Shown here piece after piece: positions 16,896-26,080 of a DNA stretch of 64,000 nt. Made by a program: the position numbers and the translations under genes. Source of the stretch: Mesorhizobium loti (GTDB lineage: Bacteria > Pseudomonadota > Alphaproteobacteria > Rhizobiales > Rhizobiaceae). Where the stretch lies: NCBI GenBank assembly GCA_002356515.1, contig AP017605.1, forward strand, positions 558,001-622,000, in the 5' to 3' direction. Within the stretch, counting starts at the first letter, position 1, and the number at the start of each line of letters is the position of its first letter. The notes beneath the pieces are model-generated. The model made no database searches and was not told the origin of the DNA. It saw only the letters and a program-made list of their open reading frames with translations.

Positions 16896-18335
16896 GTGCG
16901 TAAGGCGTTGTTGGGCATCGTTTCCAAATCCACCTCCCCTCTCAAAGCGATCATGGTCTTCGCCCTGGCGATGACGTTCGTTTGCGTCGACGTTGCCTCC
17001 TCACTGGCAGCGCGGCAGGCGGCCATTGTCGTGGACGCCAAGACGGGCAAGGTGCTGTACTCCGCGGATGCCAACGGCAGGCGCTATCCGGCGTCGCTGA
17101 CCAAGATGATGACGCTCTACCTGACCTTCGAAGCCATGGCGAAGGGCAGGATCAGCAAGAACACGCCAGTGGTGTTTTCCGCCAAGGCCTCGGGCGAGGC
17201 ACCGACGAAACTTGGCGTGAAGGCGGGCGGTTCAGTCACCGTCGAGACCGCTATCCTGTCGATCGTCACCAAGTCCGCGAACGACTCGGCCACCGCACTC
17301 GGTGAAATGCTTGGCGGCGATGAAAGCACTTTTGCCCGCATGATGACCGCCAAGGCGCGGCAGCTCGGCATGAACGGCACCGTCTTCCGCAACGCCAACG
17401 GCCTGCCCGACCCCGGCCAGTTCACCACCGCGCGCGACATGGCGACGCTCGGCATCGCGCTCAGGGAGCATTTCCCGCAATATTACGGCTATTTCTCGCA
17501 GCGTTCCTTTCTCTACGGGCGCCAGCGCATCAACGGTCACAACCGCTTGCTTGGCCGCATCAAGGGCGTCGACGGCATCAAGACCGGTTACACCCGCGCC
17601 TCCGGCTTCAACCTCGTCTCATCGGTTAATGACGGCAACCGCCGTCTCGTCGCCGTTGTCATGGGCGGCACGTCGGGCGGCAGCCGCGACAACCAGATGG
17701 CATCCCTGATCAACACCTACATGCCGAGGGCCTCGACCCGCGGTGGCGGCGATCTGGTTGCCAAGGCTGACAGCGGCAACCCGATCAAGGCGCTTGCCAA
17801 GGTTCTCCTGCCCAAGCACGACGCGCCGACCCCGGACGACAAGCCGGTGGCTGTGGCCAGCGCCGACGACACATCCGTTGCCGAAGACGCGACTGTTGCG
17901 CAGGGTGATGACGAAGAGAGCGCCGAAGCCGAAGCACCCAAACTGGTTGTCCCGGCAAAGAAGGTGAAGACGGTCATCGTCGCCGCGCCCAAGGTCGCCA
18001 CTGCTCAGGTCGTGGCTGCCTATGCCGAGCCGGCACCGGCTGCCGAGCCGACGCCGACCGTCGATCCGGTCAACACCGCTTCGGTGCCGTCGGGCTGGGC
18101 CATCCAGGTCGCATCGTCGCCAAAACAGTCGGAAGCCCAGGCCTTCCTCGACAAGACCACCAAGCAGGCGCCGAAGGTGCTGGCGGATGCCGCCGGCTTC
18201 ACCGTCGCTTTCGACAAGGACGGCGTCACCTATTACCGCGCCCGTTTCGGCGGCTTTGGTTCGAAGGACGCCGCCTGGAAGGCCTGCACCGCTTTGAAGA
18301 AGAAGAAAATCGAGTGCTTCGCCGTCCAGCAGTAG
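16896..18335 (+). CDS. D-alanyl-D-alanine carboxypeptidase with C-terminal SPOR domain
   Basis: A 479-residue low-molecular-weight penicillin-binding protein (peptidase S11). The GTG at 16896 follows AAGGGA and opens a signal/anchor segment (SPLKAIMVFALAMTFVCVDVASSLA). Catalytic motifs are S-x-x-K in PASLTKMM, S-x-N in KSANDSA and K-T-G in GIKTGYTRASG. A long Ala/Pro/Glu-rich linker leads to a SPOR domain (SGWAIQVASSPKQSEAQAFL ... FAVQQ) that binds denuded glycan strands at the division site. It trims pentapeptides in the periplasm. A TTG-started extension upstream was rejected. Confidence 0.93.
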   Translation: MRKALLGIVSKSTSPLKAIMVFALAMTFVCVDVASSLAARQAAIVVDAKTGKVLYSADANGRRYPASLTKMMTLYLTFEAMAKGRISKNTPVVFSAKASGEAPTKLGVKAGGSVTVETAILSIVTKSANDSATALGEMLGGDESTFARMMTAKARQLGMNGTVFRNANGLPDPGQFTTARDMATLGIALREHFPQYYGYFSQRSFLYGRQRINGHNRLLGRIKGVDGIKTGYTRASGFNLVSSVNDGNRRLVAVVMGGTSGGSRDNQMASLINTYMPRASTRGGGDLVAKADSGNPIKALAKVLLPKHDAPTPDDKPVAVASADDTSVAEDATVAQGDDEESAEAEAPKLVVPAKKVKTVIVAAPKVATAQVVAAYAEPAPAAEPTPTVDPVNTASVPSGWAIQVASSPKQSEAQAFLDKTTKQAPKVLADAAGFTVAFDKDGVTYYRARFGGFGSKDAAWKACTALKKKKIECFAVQQ

Positions 18336-18381
18336 GACGGCGTGGAAGCGATCTCCCGGAAAAATTCTGCGTCGAAGGAGA

Positions 18382-19083
18382 CTAGTTGTGATTGGAGAGC
18401 AAGACGTCCTTGGCTTCATTGATTCGCGCCGCCAGGAAAGACGTGCCGCCGATATCGGGGTGCAGGCGCTGCATCAGGCGGCGGTGCGCCTTGCGGACAT
18501 CCGCCGCGGCGGCCCCCGCTTCAAGACCAAGGACCTTGTAGGCCTCCTCCTTAGTCATGGCGCCCGGACCTGGCGTAACACCCAGCCCTTCGCCACCGTT
18601 CGTCTCAGTGTTTTTGCGCCAGACGGGAAATCTGCCGTCAAGATACGTCTCTAGCAACTGGCGGCTCTCCGCATCGCCGGAGAGTTCGCGGTAGAGATGC
18701 TGCAACTCGCCGAGGCCCATCGCGCCAAGCATCTTGCCGTCATGGCGGCCGGCCAGGACCAGCCCTTCGAGGCCGCCCGTATTGTGATCCAGCTCCATTT
18801 CGAGCGCTGCCGTCCGCACCGTCGAGCGTTTTCCCGGCGCCGGCCTGACATCGGGCCGGTTTGCGCGTGTGGCGGCATACCAGCCAATCGCCACGAACAG
18901 GATGATGCCGCCGATTCCGCTTCGGCCGACCAGAAGCACGGCGCCGCCCACCAGCGCCAGCAGGATAGGCCCCAGTGTTCTCATCCCGCTTGCCAGTTGG
19001 GCCGGATCAGCTCGCAGAAAGGCCGAGGCGACGCCCAGGAGCACCAGCAGCAATGCGACCAGACCGATAATTGCGCCTAACAT
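18382..19083 (-). CDS. Membrane-anchored J-domain protein
   Basis: 233 residues. The N-terminal ~70 residues hold two hydrophobic segments (GAIIGLVALLLVLLGVASAFL and ILLALVGGAVLLVGRSGIGGIILFVAIGW). A soluble middle (EMELDHNTGGLEGLVLAGRHDGKML) follows, and the J domain is at the extreme C-terminus (MTKEEAYKVLGLEAGAAAADVRKAHRRLM then LHPDIGGTS with the HPD motif). This order, with the J domain last, resembles the alphaproteobacterial relatives of mitochondrial Tim14/Pam18. It would stimulate DnaK at the membrane; the client is unknown. Confidence 0.9.
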   Translation of the reverse strand: MLGAIIGLVALLLVLLGVASAFLRADPAQLASGMRTLGPILLALVGGAVLLVGRSGIGGIILFVAIGWYAATRANRPDVRPAPGKRSTVRTAALEMELDHNTGGLEGLVLAGRHDGKMLGAMGLGELQHLYRELSGDAESRQLLETYLDGRFPVWRKNTETNGGEGLGVTPGPGAMTKEEAYKVLGLEAGAAAADVRKAHRRLMQRLHPDIGGTSFLAARINEAKDVLLSNHN

Positions 19084-19358
19084 TTCCCACCGCCCCGCAG
19101 ATACCCTGTCCGTTTGGACAGCCGCGTGATGTCATCAAACATTTTTTCTGCGCCGGAATGATGGCCTTCACCCGGACAGGAAGAGGATCGCCATGCGGGA
19201 TGGCTTTCCAACCCCACCGTCCTTGTCGGTTTCGACAGCTTTTCATTGCGCATGGATTTCAAGATGTGGCGTTGTCGAGCCGCTTGCAAGTCCAGCGCGG
19301 AGCAAGATGGAGGGCCAGAAAGCCCGCGTCAAAGCAGGCAACGCGTCCGCGCGATGGC

Positions 19359-19796
19359 CTACAGCAAGCCGAGATCGGCAAGCTCGCGCCTGAGTTTCGG
19401 CGGCATCTCGACCAGTCCGGCCTTGCCCTTGCCGAGGTCGAGTGGCGCATCCGACGGTTTCAGATAGCGCCAGCCCTGGAAAGCCCGGCGCGGCTGCCAG
19501 TCGGTGCGCACGACTTTCGGGTCGAGCATCAGATGGCAGCGGCCGATGCCCTCGTCGTCGGTGAACGGCCGGATCTCGGTGATCAGCTGGCGGCATTGCA
19601 CATTGCCTTTGATCACCCAGTAGAGCGACCCGCCATCGGTGATCTCGGCGCCACGCGTCGGCACCATGCGGGTGGTGTGCCAGTGTTCGGCTGGTTCACC
19701 GGCCCGGTGCCGTTCGTCGAGACGGAACTCGATCCATTCCTCGAGATCCTCGACGCTGTCGCAGCCGACGCACAGTTTTAGGAGATTGAGAGCCAT
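19359..19796 (-). CDS. DUF1489 family protein
   Basis: 145 residues beginning MALNLLKLCVGCDSVEDLEEWI, with HTTRMVPTRGAEITDGGSLYWVIKG and FQGWRYLKPSDAPLDL, the conserved DUF1489 layout of alphaproteobacteria. The N-terminal CVGC pair and the basic WQPRRAFQGWRY segment are typical. Function is unknown. The 275 bp between it and the J-protein gene holds only a 6-bp hairpin near 19106-19121 and no gene I can support. Confidence 0.88.
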   Translation of the reverse strand: MALNLLKLCVGCDSVEDLEEWIEFRLDERHRAGEPAEHWHTTRMVPTRGAEITDGGSLYWVIKGNVQCRQLITEIRPFTDDEGIGRCHLMLDPKVVRTDWQPRRAFQGWRYLKPSDAPLDLGKGKAGLVEMPPKLRRELADLGLL

Positions 19797-19866
19797 TCGC
19801 TAAGGTTAGTCCGGAGCGCCGGGACGTCAACGGCCTGACGAACTTCTCCACAGTGCCAAGCGTTGC

Positions 19867-21270
19867 TCAGCACTCCACGACATTGACCGCGAGACCGCCA
19901 AGGCTGGTTTCCTTGTACTTCTCGTTCATGTCGAGGCCGGTCTGGCGCATGGTCTCGATCGCCGCGTCGAGCGGGACGAAGTGGACGCCGTCGCCTTTGA
20001 TCGCCAGGGAGGCGGCCGTCACCGCCTTGACCGCGCCGAGCGCATTGCGCTCGATGCACGGCACTTGCACCAGACCGCCGACCGGATCGCAGGTCATGCC
20101 GAGATGGTGTTCGAGGGCGATCTCGGCGGCATTCTCGACCTGCATGGGCGTGCCGCCCATGACGGCGCAGAGGCCGGCCGCGGCCATCGCCGAGGCGGAG
20201 CCGACCTCGCCCTGGCAGCCGACCTCGGCGCCCGAGATCGAGGCATTGGTCTTGATGATGCCGCCGACGGCCGCCGCCGTCAGCAGGAAGTCGCGGATGC
20301 TCGGCTGATCAGCCTCGGGGTGAAAATGCAGCCAGTAGCGCAGCACCGCCGGCAGTGTGCCGGCCGCGCCATTGGTCGGCGCGGTGACGACGCGACCGCC
20401 TGCGGCATTCTCCTCATTGACCGCCATGGCATAGATCGACAGCCAGTCATTGGCGAGCAGCGGATTCGGCCGGTTCTGCTGCCACTGTTCCTGCAGCTTG
20501 TCGTGGAGCTGCCGTGCCCGGCGCCGCACCTTCAAACCGCCCGGCATGATGCCGTCCTGCGACAGGCCACGGTCGATGCAACTCTTCATCGCACCCCAGA
20601 TGGCGTCGAGGCCGGTGTCGAGCTCCTCGCGCGACATCTGCGTTTCCTCGTTGACGCGCTTCATCTCGGCAATGGAAAGGCCGCTCTTGTCCGCCATCTT
20701 CAGCATCTCAACGGCGTTCTTGAAGGGATACGGCACCTTCTTGCCTTCGGTCGTGACCGAGCCCTTGGCCTTCATCCGCTGCAGCTCTTCTTCCGAAACC
20801 ACGAAGCCGCCGCCAATCGAATAGTAGATGCGCTTGAGCAACAGACGACCGCCGGCATCGTAGGCATGGAACGCCATGCCGTTGGCGTGACCGGTAAGCG
20901 GCGTCTTGCGGTCGAGTACGAGATCGGTAGCCGGGTCGAAATGGTAGGAGGTGTGACCGGGCGGTGAAATCATCTTGTCGCCGGTGATGCGGCTGATGAT
21001 GCCGTCGGCCTGGTCGGGGTCGACCGTCTGCGGCGTCTGGCCGGCAAGACCGAGAATGACGGCGCGGTCGCTGCCATGGCCGATGCCGGTATAGGCAAGC
21101 GAGCCATGCAGGCTGGCGCCGATGCGGGCGACCTTGGCGCCGGTGGGCCGCGGCCAGTCATCGCCCGCGACTTCGTCGAGAAACCGCCGCGCCGCCGTCA
21201 TCGGCCCCATCGTGTGCGAGCTCGAGGGACCGATACCGATCTTGAACAGGTCGAAAACCGAAAGGAACAC
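19867..21270 (-). CDS. sdaA: L-serine ammonia-lyase, iron-sulfur dependent
   Basis: The single-chain 467-residue enzyme converts L-serine to pyruvate and ammonia with a [4Fe-4S] cluster. The GTG at 21270 follows AGGAG by five bases and gives [23 protein letters not shown], aligning with E. coli SdaA; a GTG six codons upstream lacks a site. Cluster cysteines are in GLCAVMGG and [19 protein letters not shown]. The protein ends in Cys (VNVVEC), the conserved terminal residue that enters the active site in bacterial L-serine dehydratases. It is divergent from the RutB-like gene. Confidence 0.95.
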   Translation of the reverse strand: MFLSVFDLFKIGIGPSSSHTMGPMTAARRFLDEVAGDDWPRPTGAKVARIGASLHGSLAYTGIGHGSDRAVILGLAGQTPQTVDPDQADGIISRITGDKMISPPGHTSYHFDPATDLVLDRKTPLTGHANGMAFHAYDAGGRLLLKRIYYSIGGGFVVSEEELQRMKAKGSVTTEGKKVPYPFKNAVEMLKMADKSGLSIAEMKRVNEETQMSREELDTGLDAIWGAMKSCIDRGLSQDGIMPGGLKVRRRARQLHDKLQEQWQQNRPNPLLANDWLSIYAMAVNEENAAGGRVVTAPTNGAAGTLPAVLRYWLHFHPEADQPSIRDFLLTAAAVGGIIKTNASISGAEVGCQGEVGSASAMAAAGLCAVMGGTPMQVENAAEIALEHHLGMTCDPVGGLVQVPCIERNALGAVKAVTAASLAIKGDGVHFVPLDAAIETMRQTGLDMNEKYKETSLGGLAVNVVEC

Positions 21271-21457
21271 GCTGTCTCCTGAAGTCACGTCGAGGACTAC
21301 ATATAGGAATTCCCCAGATGTTTCCGCTCTTTTGACAATCGCGGCGCAGCACCTGCCGACCTTGTTTGCTCCGGCAGCGACATTGATTGCCGGACCGTCG
21401 GGGCGCGGCTATTCTTTGCGTGACGCACCAGCGCGGTTTGCGGTTGCCGAGGGGGAC

Positions 21458-22156
21458 ATGATGCTCGTGTTGAATGCCAGGCCGAAACCAGTGCATATCG
21501 CCCCTAAGAAGACCGCCGTGGTCGTCGTCGACATGCAGAACGCCTTTGTCTCGGCGGGTGGGATGTTCGACCTTGCAGGCATCGACATTTCCGGTGCCAC
21601 CCCGGCCATTGAAGCCAACAGGCGCCTGCTTGGCGTGGCCCGCGAAAACGGCGTGCCGGTCGTCTACCTCCAGATGTCCTACCGGCCCGACCTCAGCGAC
21701 GCGGGAGACCCCTCCTCGCCGAACTACCAAAAGGAATTGGGCATGGTGCTGATGCGCGAGCGCCCGGAGCTGCGCGGCAGGCTGCTGATCGACGACAGCT
21801 GGGATTGGCGGATCGTCGATGCATTGAAGCCCGAACCGGGCGACCAGGTCATCCGCAAGTCGCGCTACAGCGGCTTTTGCAACACCGGCCTGGAAGCCTA
21901 TCTGCGCGCCCGGGAAATCCGCTATCTCCTGTTCACCGGGGTCGCCACCAACATCTGCGTCGACGCGACCGCGCGCGACGCCTACATGCTGGAATTCTGG
22001 CCCATCCTGGTCGAGGACGCGATCAACCATTCGGGTCCGGACTTCAATCGCCAGTCGACATTGTGGAATTTCGAGAACGCCCTGGGCTGGGTCACCAGGA
22101 CAGACATGGTGGTCGAAGCCTTGCAAATGCAAGCCGCCGAACCCTTGCTGACGTAA
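21458..22156 (+). CDS. Cysteine hydrolase, RutB-like (isochorismatase superfamily)
   Basis: 232 residues closely patterned on E. coli RutB, which hydrolyses ureidoacrylate peracid or its derivative in pyrimidine breakdown. The triad is Asp in VVVVDMQNAF, Lys in VIRKSRYSGF and Cys in GVATNICVDAT. MFDLAGIDIS and FENALGWVTRTD match RutB at equivalent places. The start is one of two adjacent ATGs after GAGGGGG. No other rut gene is nearby, so it may be part of a scattered pathway or act on a different ureido substrate. Confidence 0.88.
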   Translation: MMLVLNARPKPVHIAPKKTAVVVVDMQNAFVSAGGMFDLAGIDISGATPAIEANRRLLGVARENGVPVVYLQMSYRPDLSDAGDPSSPNYQKELGMVLMRERPELRGRLLIDDSWDWRIVDALKPEPGDQVIRKSRYSGFCNTGLEAYLRAREIRYLLFTGVATNICVDATARDAYMLEFWPILVEDAINHSGPDFNRQSTLWNFENALGWVTRTDMVVEALQMQAAEPLLT

Positions 22157-22178
22157 GAAGCCAGGGTAAGAACAGAAC

Positions 22179-22898
22179 ATGGGCAATTCCTCCTATCTAT
22201 CGACGGCCGATCTTGCGGCACTGGGCCTTTTCCTCCTCGCCTGGGTGCTGCACACGCTTGCTTCCGACGGCAGGCTGGTCAGCCGCGTGTCGTTGACGAC
22301 GGCGATGAATGCGCAGCGCGAAGCCTGGATGCGCACCATGGCCGAGCGCGAAATCCGTATCGTCGACACCGCCATCATGAGCGGCCTGCAGCAGGGAACC
22401 GCCTTCTTCGCCTCGAGTTCGCTGATCGCGCTCGGCGGCTGCTTTGCTTTGCTCGGCGCGTCCGACCGTGTGCTTGAAGTGCTGAGCAACCTCCCCTTGG
22501 GTGGCGCGCCGTCGCGCCCGGCCTTTCAGATCAAGGTGCTGGGACTGGTGCTGATCCTGGCCTTTTCCTTCTTCAAATTCGGCTGGGCCTACCGGCTGTT
22601 CAACTATTGCTCGATCCTGATCGGCGCCGTGCCGATCCCGCATGGCGAAGCCTCGCGCAATCCGGTCACGCAAACGGCGGTGTGGCGCGCGACGCAAATG
22701 AACATGCTGGCCGGCAAGCATTTCAACTCCGGCCTGCGCGGCGTGTTCTTCTCGATCGGCTATCTCGGCTGGTTCGTCGATCCGATGGTGTTCGTGCTGT
22801 CGACGCTTCTACTGCTGGCCGTGCTGGTGCGGCGCCAGTTTTTCTCGGCGGCGCGGCGCGCCGTCATCGGTCAGCCGCCAGGTGCCGGAAAAGGTTGA
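22179..22898 (+). CDS. DUF599 domain-containing membrane protein
   Basis: 239 residues with about four transmembrane segments (LAALGLFLLAWVLHTLA; TAFFASSSLIALGGCFALLGA; FQIKVLGLVLILAFSFFKFGWAYRLFNY; GVFFSIGYLGWFVDPMVFVLSTLLLLAVL). MNAQREAWM and REIRIVDTAIMSGLQQGTAFF are DUF599 signatures. Function is unknown. It follows the RutB-like gene by 22 bp. Its last 28 bases overlap the convergent YdcF-like gene. Confidence 0.87.
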   Translation: MGNSSYLSTADLAALGLFLLAWVLHTLASDGRLVSRVSLTTAMNAQREAWMRTMAEREIRIVDTAIMSGLQQGTAFFASSSLIALGGCFALLGASDRVLEVLSNLPLGGAPSRPAFQIKVLGLVLILAFSFFKFGWAYRLFNYCSILIGAVPIPHGEASRNPVTQTAVWRATQMNMLAGKHFNSGLRGVFFSIGYLGWFVDPMVFVLSTLLLLAVLVRRQFFSAARRAVIGQPPGAGKG

Positions 22899-23668
22899 TC
22901 GATGCGGCCGGAAAGCCAATAGGCGAAAAGCCCGATCCATTCGCGAACCGCGATGGTCGTGTTCTGCACGGAATCAATCGCATTGTCGCGAAACAAGCCG
23001 ACACCTTCCTTGCCCGAGGTTCGATAGTCGACCGGCCATGGAACGGTTGGAAAACCAGCCTTGTCGAACAGCGCCTTGGCCCGTGGCATGTGGAAGGCGG
23101 AGGTCACCAGCAGCCAGGTCTCGCCCGGCTTCGGTTCGACAAGTTTGCGGCTGAAGACTGCATTTTCATAGGTGTTGCGGGACTTGTCCTCGAGGACAAG
23201 ACGATCGGCCGATACACCGAGCGGAACGAGCAGGCGGGACGCGGTGTCTGCGTCCCCCTCGGCGTCGATGAAAAAAGCGCCGTGTCCGCCTGATACAACC
23301 ACCTTGGCCTGTGGGAAGCGCCGGGCGAGGATTGCGGTCTCGACCATGCGGTCACCGCTGCTGCTCAATTCATAGCCGCCACGCGCTAAGTTGATGGCGC
23401 CCTCGAAGCCGCCGCCCAGCACGATGATGCCGTCGACCTTTTGCGGCAGCGGCGGGCGCGGGAAACGCTCCTCGAGCGGGTTGAGCATCATCGCGCCAAG
23501 CGACGTCCAGGTCGAGAGCGCGAGGATCAGAAACGCCAGCACGCTGCCGCTGACAGCCAGCCGCCGCCGGCCGATCAGCCCGGCAATCAACCCTGCCAGA
23601 AGCAGGAAGATCGTCAGGTTGAGCGGCTGGATGAAGAACCAAAAGATCTTGGACACGTAGAAGAACAT
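22871..23668 (-). CDS. YdcF/ElyC family membrane protein (DUF218)
   Basis: 265 residues. Two N-terminal hydrophobic segments (KIFWFFIQPLNLTIFLLLAGLIAGLIG and SVLAFLILALSTWTSLGAMML) are followed by the DUF218 domain. That domain has DGIIVLGGGFEGAINL, KVVVSGGHGAFF, EDKSRNTYENAVFSRKLV and LLVTSAFHMPRAKALFDKAGF. E. coli ElyC of this family is needed for normal envelope synthesis, probably through undecaprenyl-lipid metabolism. The 3' end overlaps the DUF599 gene on the other strand. Confidence 0.9.
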   Translation of the reverse strand: MFFYVSKIFWFFIQPLNLTIFLLLAGLIAGLIGRRRLAVSGSVLAFLILALSTWTSLGAMMLNPLEERFPRPPLPQKVDGIIVLGGGFEGAINLARGGYELSSSGDRMVETAILARRFPQAKVVVSGGHGAFFIDAEGDADTASRLLVPLGVSADRLVLEDKSRNTYENAVFSRKLVEPKPGETWLLVTSAFHMPRAKALFDKAGFPTVPWPVDYRTSGKEGVGLFRDNAIDSVQNTTIAVREWIGLFAYWLSGRIDQPFPAPGG

Positions 23669-23696
23669 CGCTCACCCCTTCAGACGAGCGATACCC

Positions 23697-25262
23697 TTAC
23701 CACCACTTCTCCGGCTGAAATGTGCCGGCGGCCTGCTCGATGACGGCGGCGGTCTGGAACAGCGTCTCTTCCTCGAACGGCCGGCCGATCAGCTGCAGGC
23801 CAAGCGGCAGGCCCTTGGGGTCGAGGCCGGCAGGCACGGCGATGCCCGGCAGGCCGGCCATGTTCACGGTGACCGTGAAAATGTCGTTGAGGTACATCTT
23901 GACCGGATCGGCGGCCATGTCCTCGTCGGCGATGCCGAAGGCGGCCGAGGGCGTTGCCGGGGTCAGGATGACGTCGACGCCGGCGGCGAAAACATTCTCG
24001 AAGTCGCGCTTGATCAGGTTGCGCACCTTCTGCGCCTGCAGATAGTAGGCGTCGTAATAGCCGGCCGACAGCACATAGGTGCCGATCATGATGCGGCGCT
24101 TGACCTCGCGGCCGAAACCGGCGGCGCGGGTCTTCTCATACATCTCGACAATGTCCTTGCCCGGCACGCGCAGGCCGTAGCGGACGCCGTCATAGCGCGC
24201 CAGGTTGGACGAAGCCTCGGCCGGCGCCACGATGTAATAGGCCGGCAGCGCGTATTTCGTGTGCGGCAGCGAAATGTCGACGATCTCGGCGCCGGCATCC
24301 CTCAGCCAGGCAATGCCCTTCTGCCACAGCGCCTCGATCTCTTCGGGCATGCCGTCGACACGATATTCCTTGGGAATGCCGACCTTCATGCCCCTGATCG
24401 GCTTGCCGATCGCCGCTTCATAATCCGGCACCGGCCGGTCGACCGAGGTCGTGTCCTTCGGATCGACCGAGGCCATGGATTTGAGCAGGATCGCGGCATC
24501 GCGCACGTCACGCGCGATCGGCCCGGCCTGGTCGAGCGACGAGGCGAAGGCGACGATGCCCCAGCGCGAACAGCGGCCATAGGTCGGCTTGATGCCGACC
24601 GTGCCGGTAAAGGCCGCCGGCTGGCGGATCGAGCCACCGGTATCGGTCGCTGTCGCGCCGGCGCACAGGAAGGCCGAGACAGCGGTCGCCGAACCACCGG
24701 ACGAACCGCCCGGCACCAGCTGTGCATTGTCCAGGCTGCGCTGGGTTCTCGTGCCGCCGGCCGAGACGAAGCCGCCGTCGCCCTGATGCGTCGTCGGCAT
24801 CACCACTGTGTCGAGGCGCGAGCGCCGCCACGGGTTGATGACCGGGCCGTAATAAGAGGTCTCGTTGGACGAGCCCATGGCGAACTCATCCATGTTGAGT
24901 TTGCCGAGCATCACCGCGCCGTCGGCCCACAGATTGGCGGTAACGGTCGATTCGTAGCGCGGCTTGAAGCCGTCGAGCACATGGCTGCAGGCCTGCGTGT
25001 GGACGCCTTCGGTGCCGAACAGGTCCTTGATTCCCAGCGGAATGCCTTCCAGCGCACCGCCCTCGCCCTTGACCAGCCTGGCGTCGGACGCCTTGGCCAT
25101 GTCGCGTGCCTTGTCGCCGGTCACCGCGACATAGGCATTAAGCGCCGGATTGGCGCGATCGATCGCCGAGAGATAGGCCTCGGTGATCTCGGTCGCGGTG
25201 ATTTCCTTGCCGCGCAGCTTGGCACGGGCCTGCGAAATCGTCAGTCGGGTCAGGTCGCTCAT
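23697..25262 (-). CDS. gatA: Asp-tRNA(Asn)/Glu-tRNA(Gln) amidotransferase subunit A
   Basis: GatA is the amidase that releases ammonia from glutamine for tRNA-dependent Gln/Asn synthesis. The 521-residue product has the amidase-signature triad: Lys79 (GIKDLFG), cis-Ser187 ([10 protein letters not shown]) and nucleophile Ser211 ([10 protein letters not shown]). The span between Lys79 and cis-Ser187 is about 33 residues longer than in S. aureus GatA; the extra segment (about 149-181) includes [19 protein letters not shown]. The ATG at 25262 shares one base with the stop of the GNAT gene (TGATG). An upstream in-frame extension to 25616 is rejected because it runs through that gene. Confidence 0.96.
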   Translation of the reverse strand: MSDLTRLTISQARAKLRGKEITATEITEAYLSAIDRANPALNAYVAVTGDKARDMAKASDARLVKGEGGALEGIPLGIKDLFGTEGVHTQACSHVLDGFKPRYESTVTANLWADGAVMLGKLNMDEFAMGSSNETSYYGPVINPWRRSRLDTVVMPTTHQGDGGFVSAGGTRTQRSLDNAQLVPGGSSGGSATAVSAFLCAGATATDTGGSIRQPAAFTGTVGIKPTYGRCSRWGIVAFASSLDQAGPIARDVRDAAILLKSMASVDPKDTTSVDRPVPDYEAAIGKPIRGMKVGIPKEYRVDGMPEEIEALWQKGIAWLRDAGAEIVDISLPHTKYALPAYYIVAPAEASSNLARYDGVRYGLRVPGKDIVEMYEKTRAAGFGREVKRRIMIGTYVLSAGYYDAYYLQAQKVRNLIKRDFENVFAAGVDVILTPATPSAAFGIADEDMAADPVKMYLNDIFTVTVNMAGLPGIAVPAGLDPKGLPLGLQLIGRPFEEETLFQTAAVIEQAAGTFQPEKWW

Positions 25263-25717
25263 CAAAGGCTCTTTTCGTAAAACACCGACCACTCGGAATC
25301 GGGATAATCCAGCACCGGGCCGCAGCGCGAGAAGCCGGCACGTTCGTAGACGGTCCAGGCGGCAGGATGACGATCGCCCGTCTCCAGCACCAGCCGCTTC
25401 AGTCCTTCCTGCCTCGCCAGCGCTTCGACCCGCTCGACGATCTGGGCGCCGATCTTGCGGCCGCGATGCGAAGGCCGCGTATACATGCGCTTGACCTCGC
25501 CAATGGTGCCACCATGGCGCTTCAGCGCGCCACAGCCGATGGCGATGCCATCGTCGCGGGCGATGAAAACGGTGGTGTCCTGGCCTGCCATCTGCTCGAC
25601 CGTCAGATGGTAGCAATGCTCCGGCGGCGTCAATTCGAGCAAGGTCTCGTTGAGTTCGTGGACCAGGCCACGCACGTCGTCCTGCAGCGGCGTCTCGATG
25701 GCGATCTCGATGGCCAT
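25262..25717 (-). CDS. GNAT family N-acetyltransferase
   Basis: 151 residues. The acetyl-CoA-binding motif A is in [26 protein letters not shown] (R-G-x-x-I/G). The C-terminal [32 protein letters not shown] is typical of GNATs. The start at 25717 follows GGAGTAGG. It sits between gatC (7 bp upstream) and gatA (1 bp overlap), so it is co-transcribed with the amidotransferase; in many bacteria gatC and gatA are adjacent with nothing between. Substrate unknown. Confidence 0.9.
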   Translation of the reverse strand: MAIEIAIETPLQDDVRGLVHELNETLLELTPPEHCYHLTVEQMAGQDTTVFIARDDGIAIGCGALKRHGGTIGEVKRMYTRPSHRGRKIGAQIVERVEALARQEGLKRLVLETGDRHPAAWTVYERAGFSRCGPVLDYPDSEWSVFYEKSL

Positions 25718-25724
25718 CGTCGAC

Positions 25725-26012
25725 CTACTCCACGACCTTCGGCACGAGGAAGAAATTCTCTTCGGTCGCCGGCGCATTGGCGACGATGTCGGCCGCCTTG
25801 TTGCCGTCGGTGACGACGTCCTGACGCTTCTTCATCTCCATCGGCGTCACCGAGGTCATCGGCTCGACGCCGGACACATCGACTTCGTTCAGCTGTTCGA
25901 CGAAACCCAGTATGGCATTCAGCTCGCCGGTCATGCGTTCTGCATCTTCCTCGCTCACGGCGATGCGGGCGAGACGCGCGACGCGCTTCACTGTCTTGAC
26001 ATCAACGGACAT
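25725..26012 (-). CDS. gatC: Asp-tRNA(Asn)/Glu-tRNA(Gln) amidotransferase subunit C
   Basis: 95 residues, the standard size. [23 protein letters not shown], then [32 protein letters not shown], and the conserved end [13 protein letters not shown] are GatC signatures. GatC wraps around GatA and holds the GatAB interface. The open frame runs 52 codons further upstream without conserved features, so the ATG at 26012 is used. First gene of gatC-GNAT-gatA. Confidence 0.96.
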   Translation of the reverse strand: MSVDVKTVKRVARLARIAVSEEDAERMTGELNAILGFVEQLNEVDVSGVEPMTSVTPMEMKKRQDVVTDGNKAADIVANAPATEENFFLVPKVVE

Positions 26013-26080
26013 ACATTTTGCCTCGGGAAAACCAGTCCGGGCTATAGCGGCGCCGCGCGCGGCGCGCAACAGGCATCGAA

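Noticed and set aside
25263..25616. N-terminal extension of gatA by 118 codons
   Set aside because: It reads through the GNAT gene in another frame; GatA family alignment begins at MSDLTRL and the ATG at 25262 is coupled to the GNAT stop.
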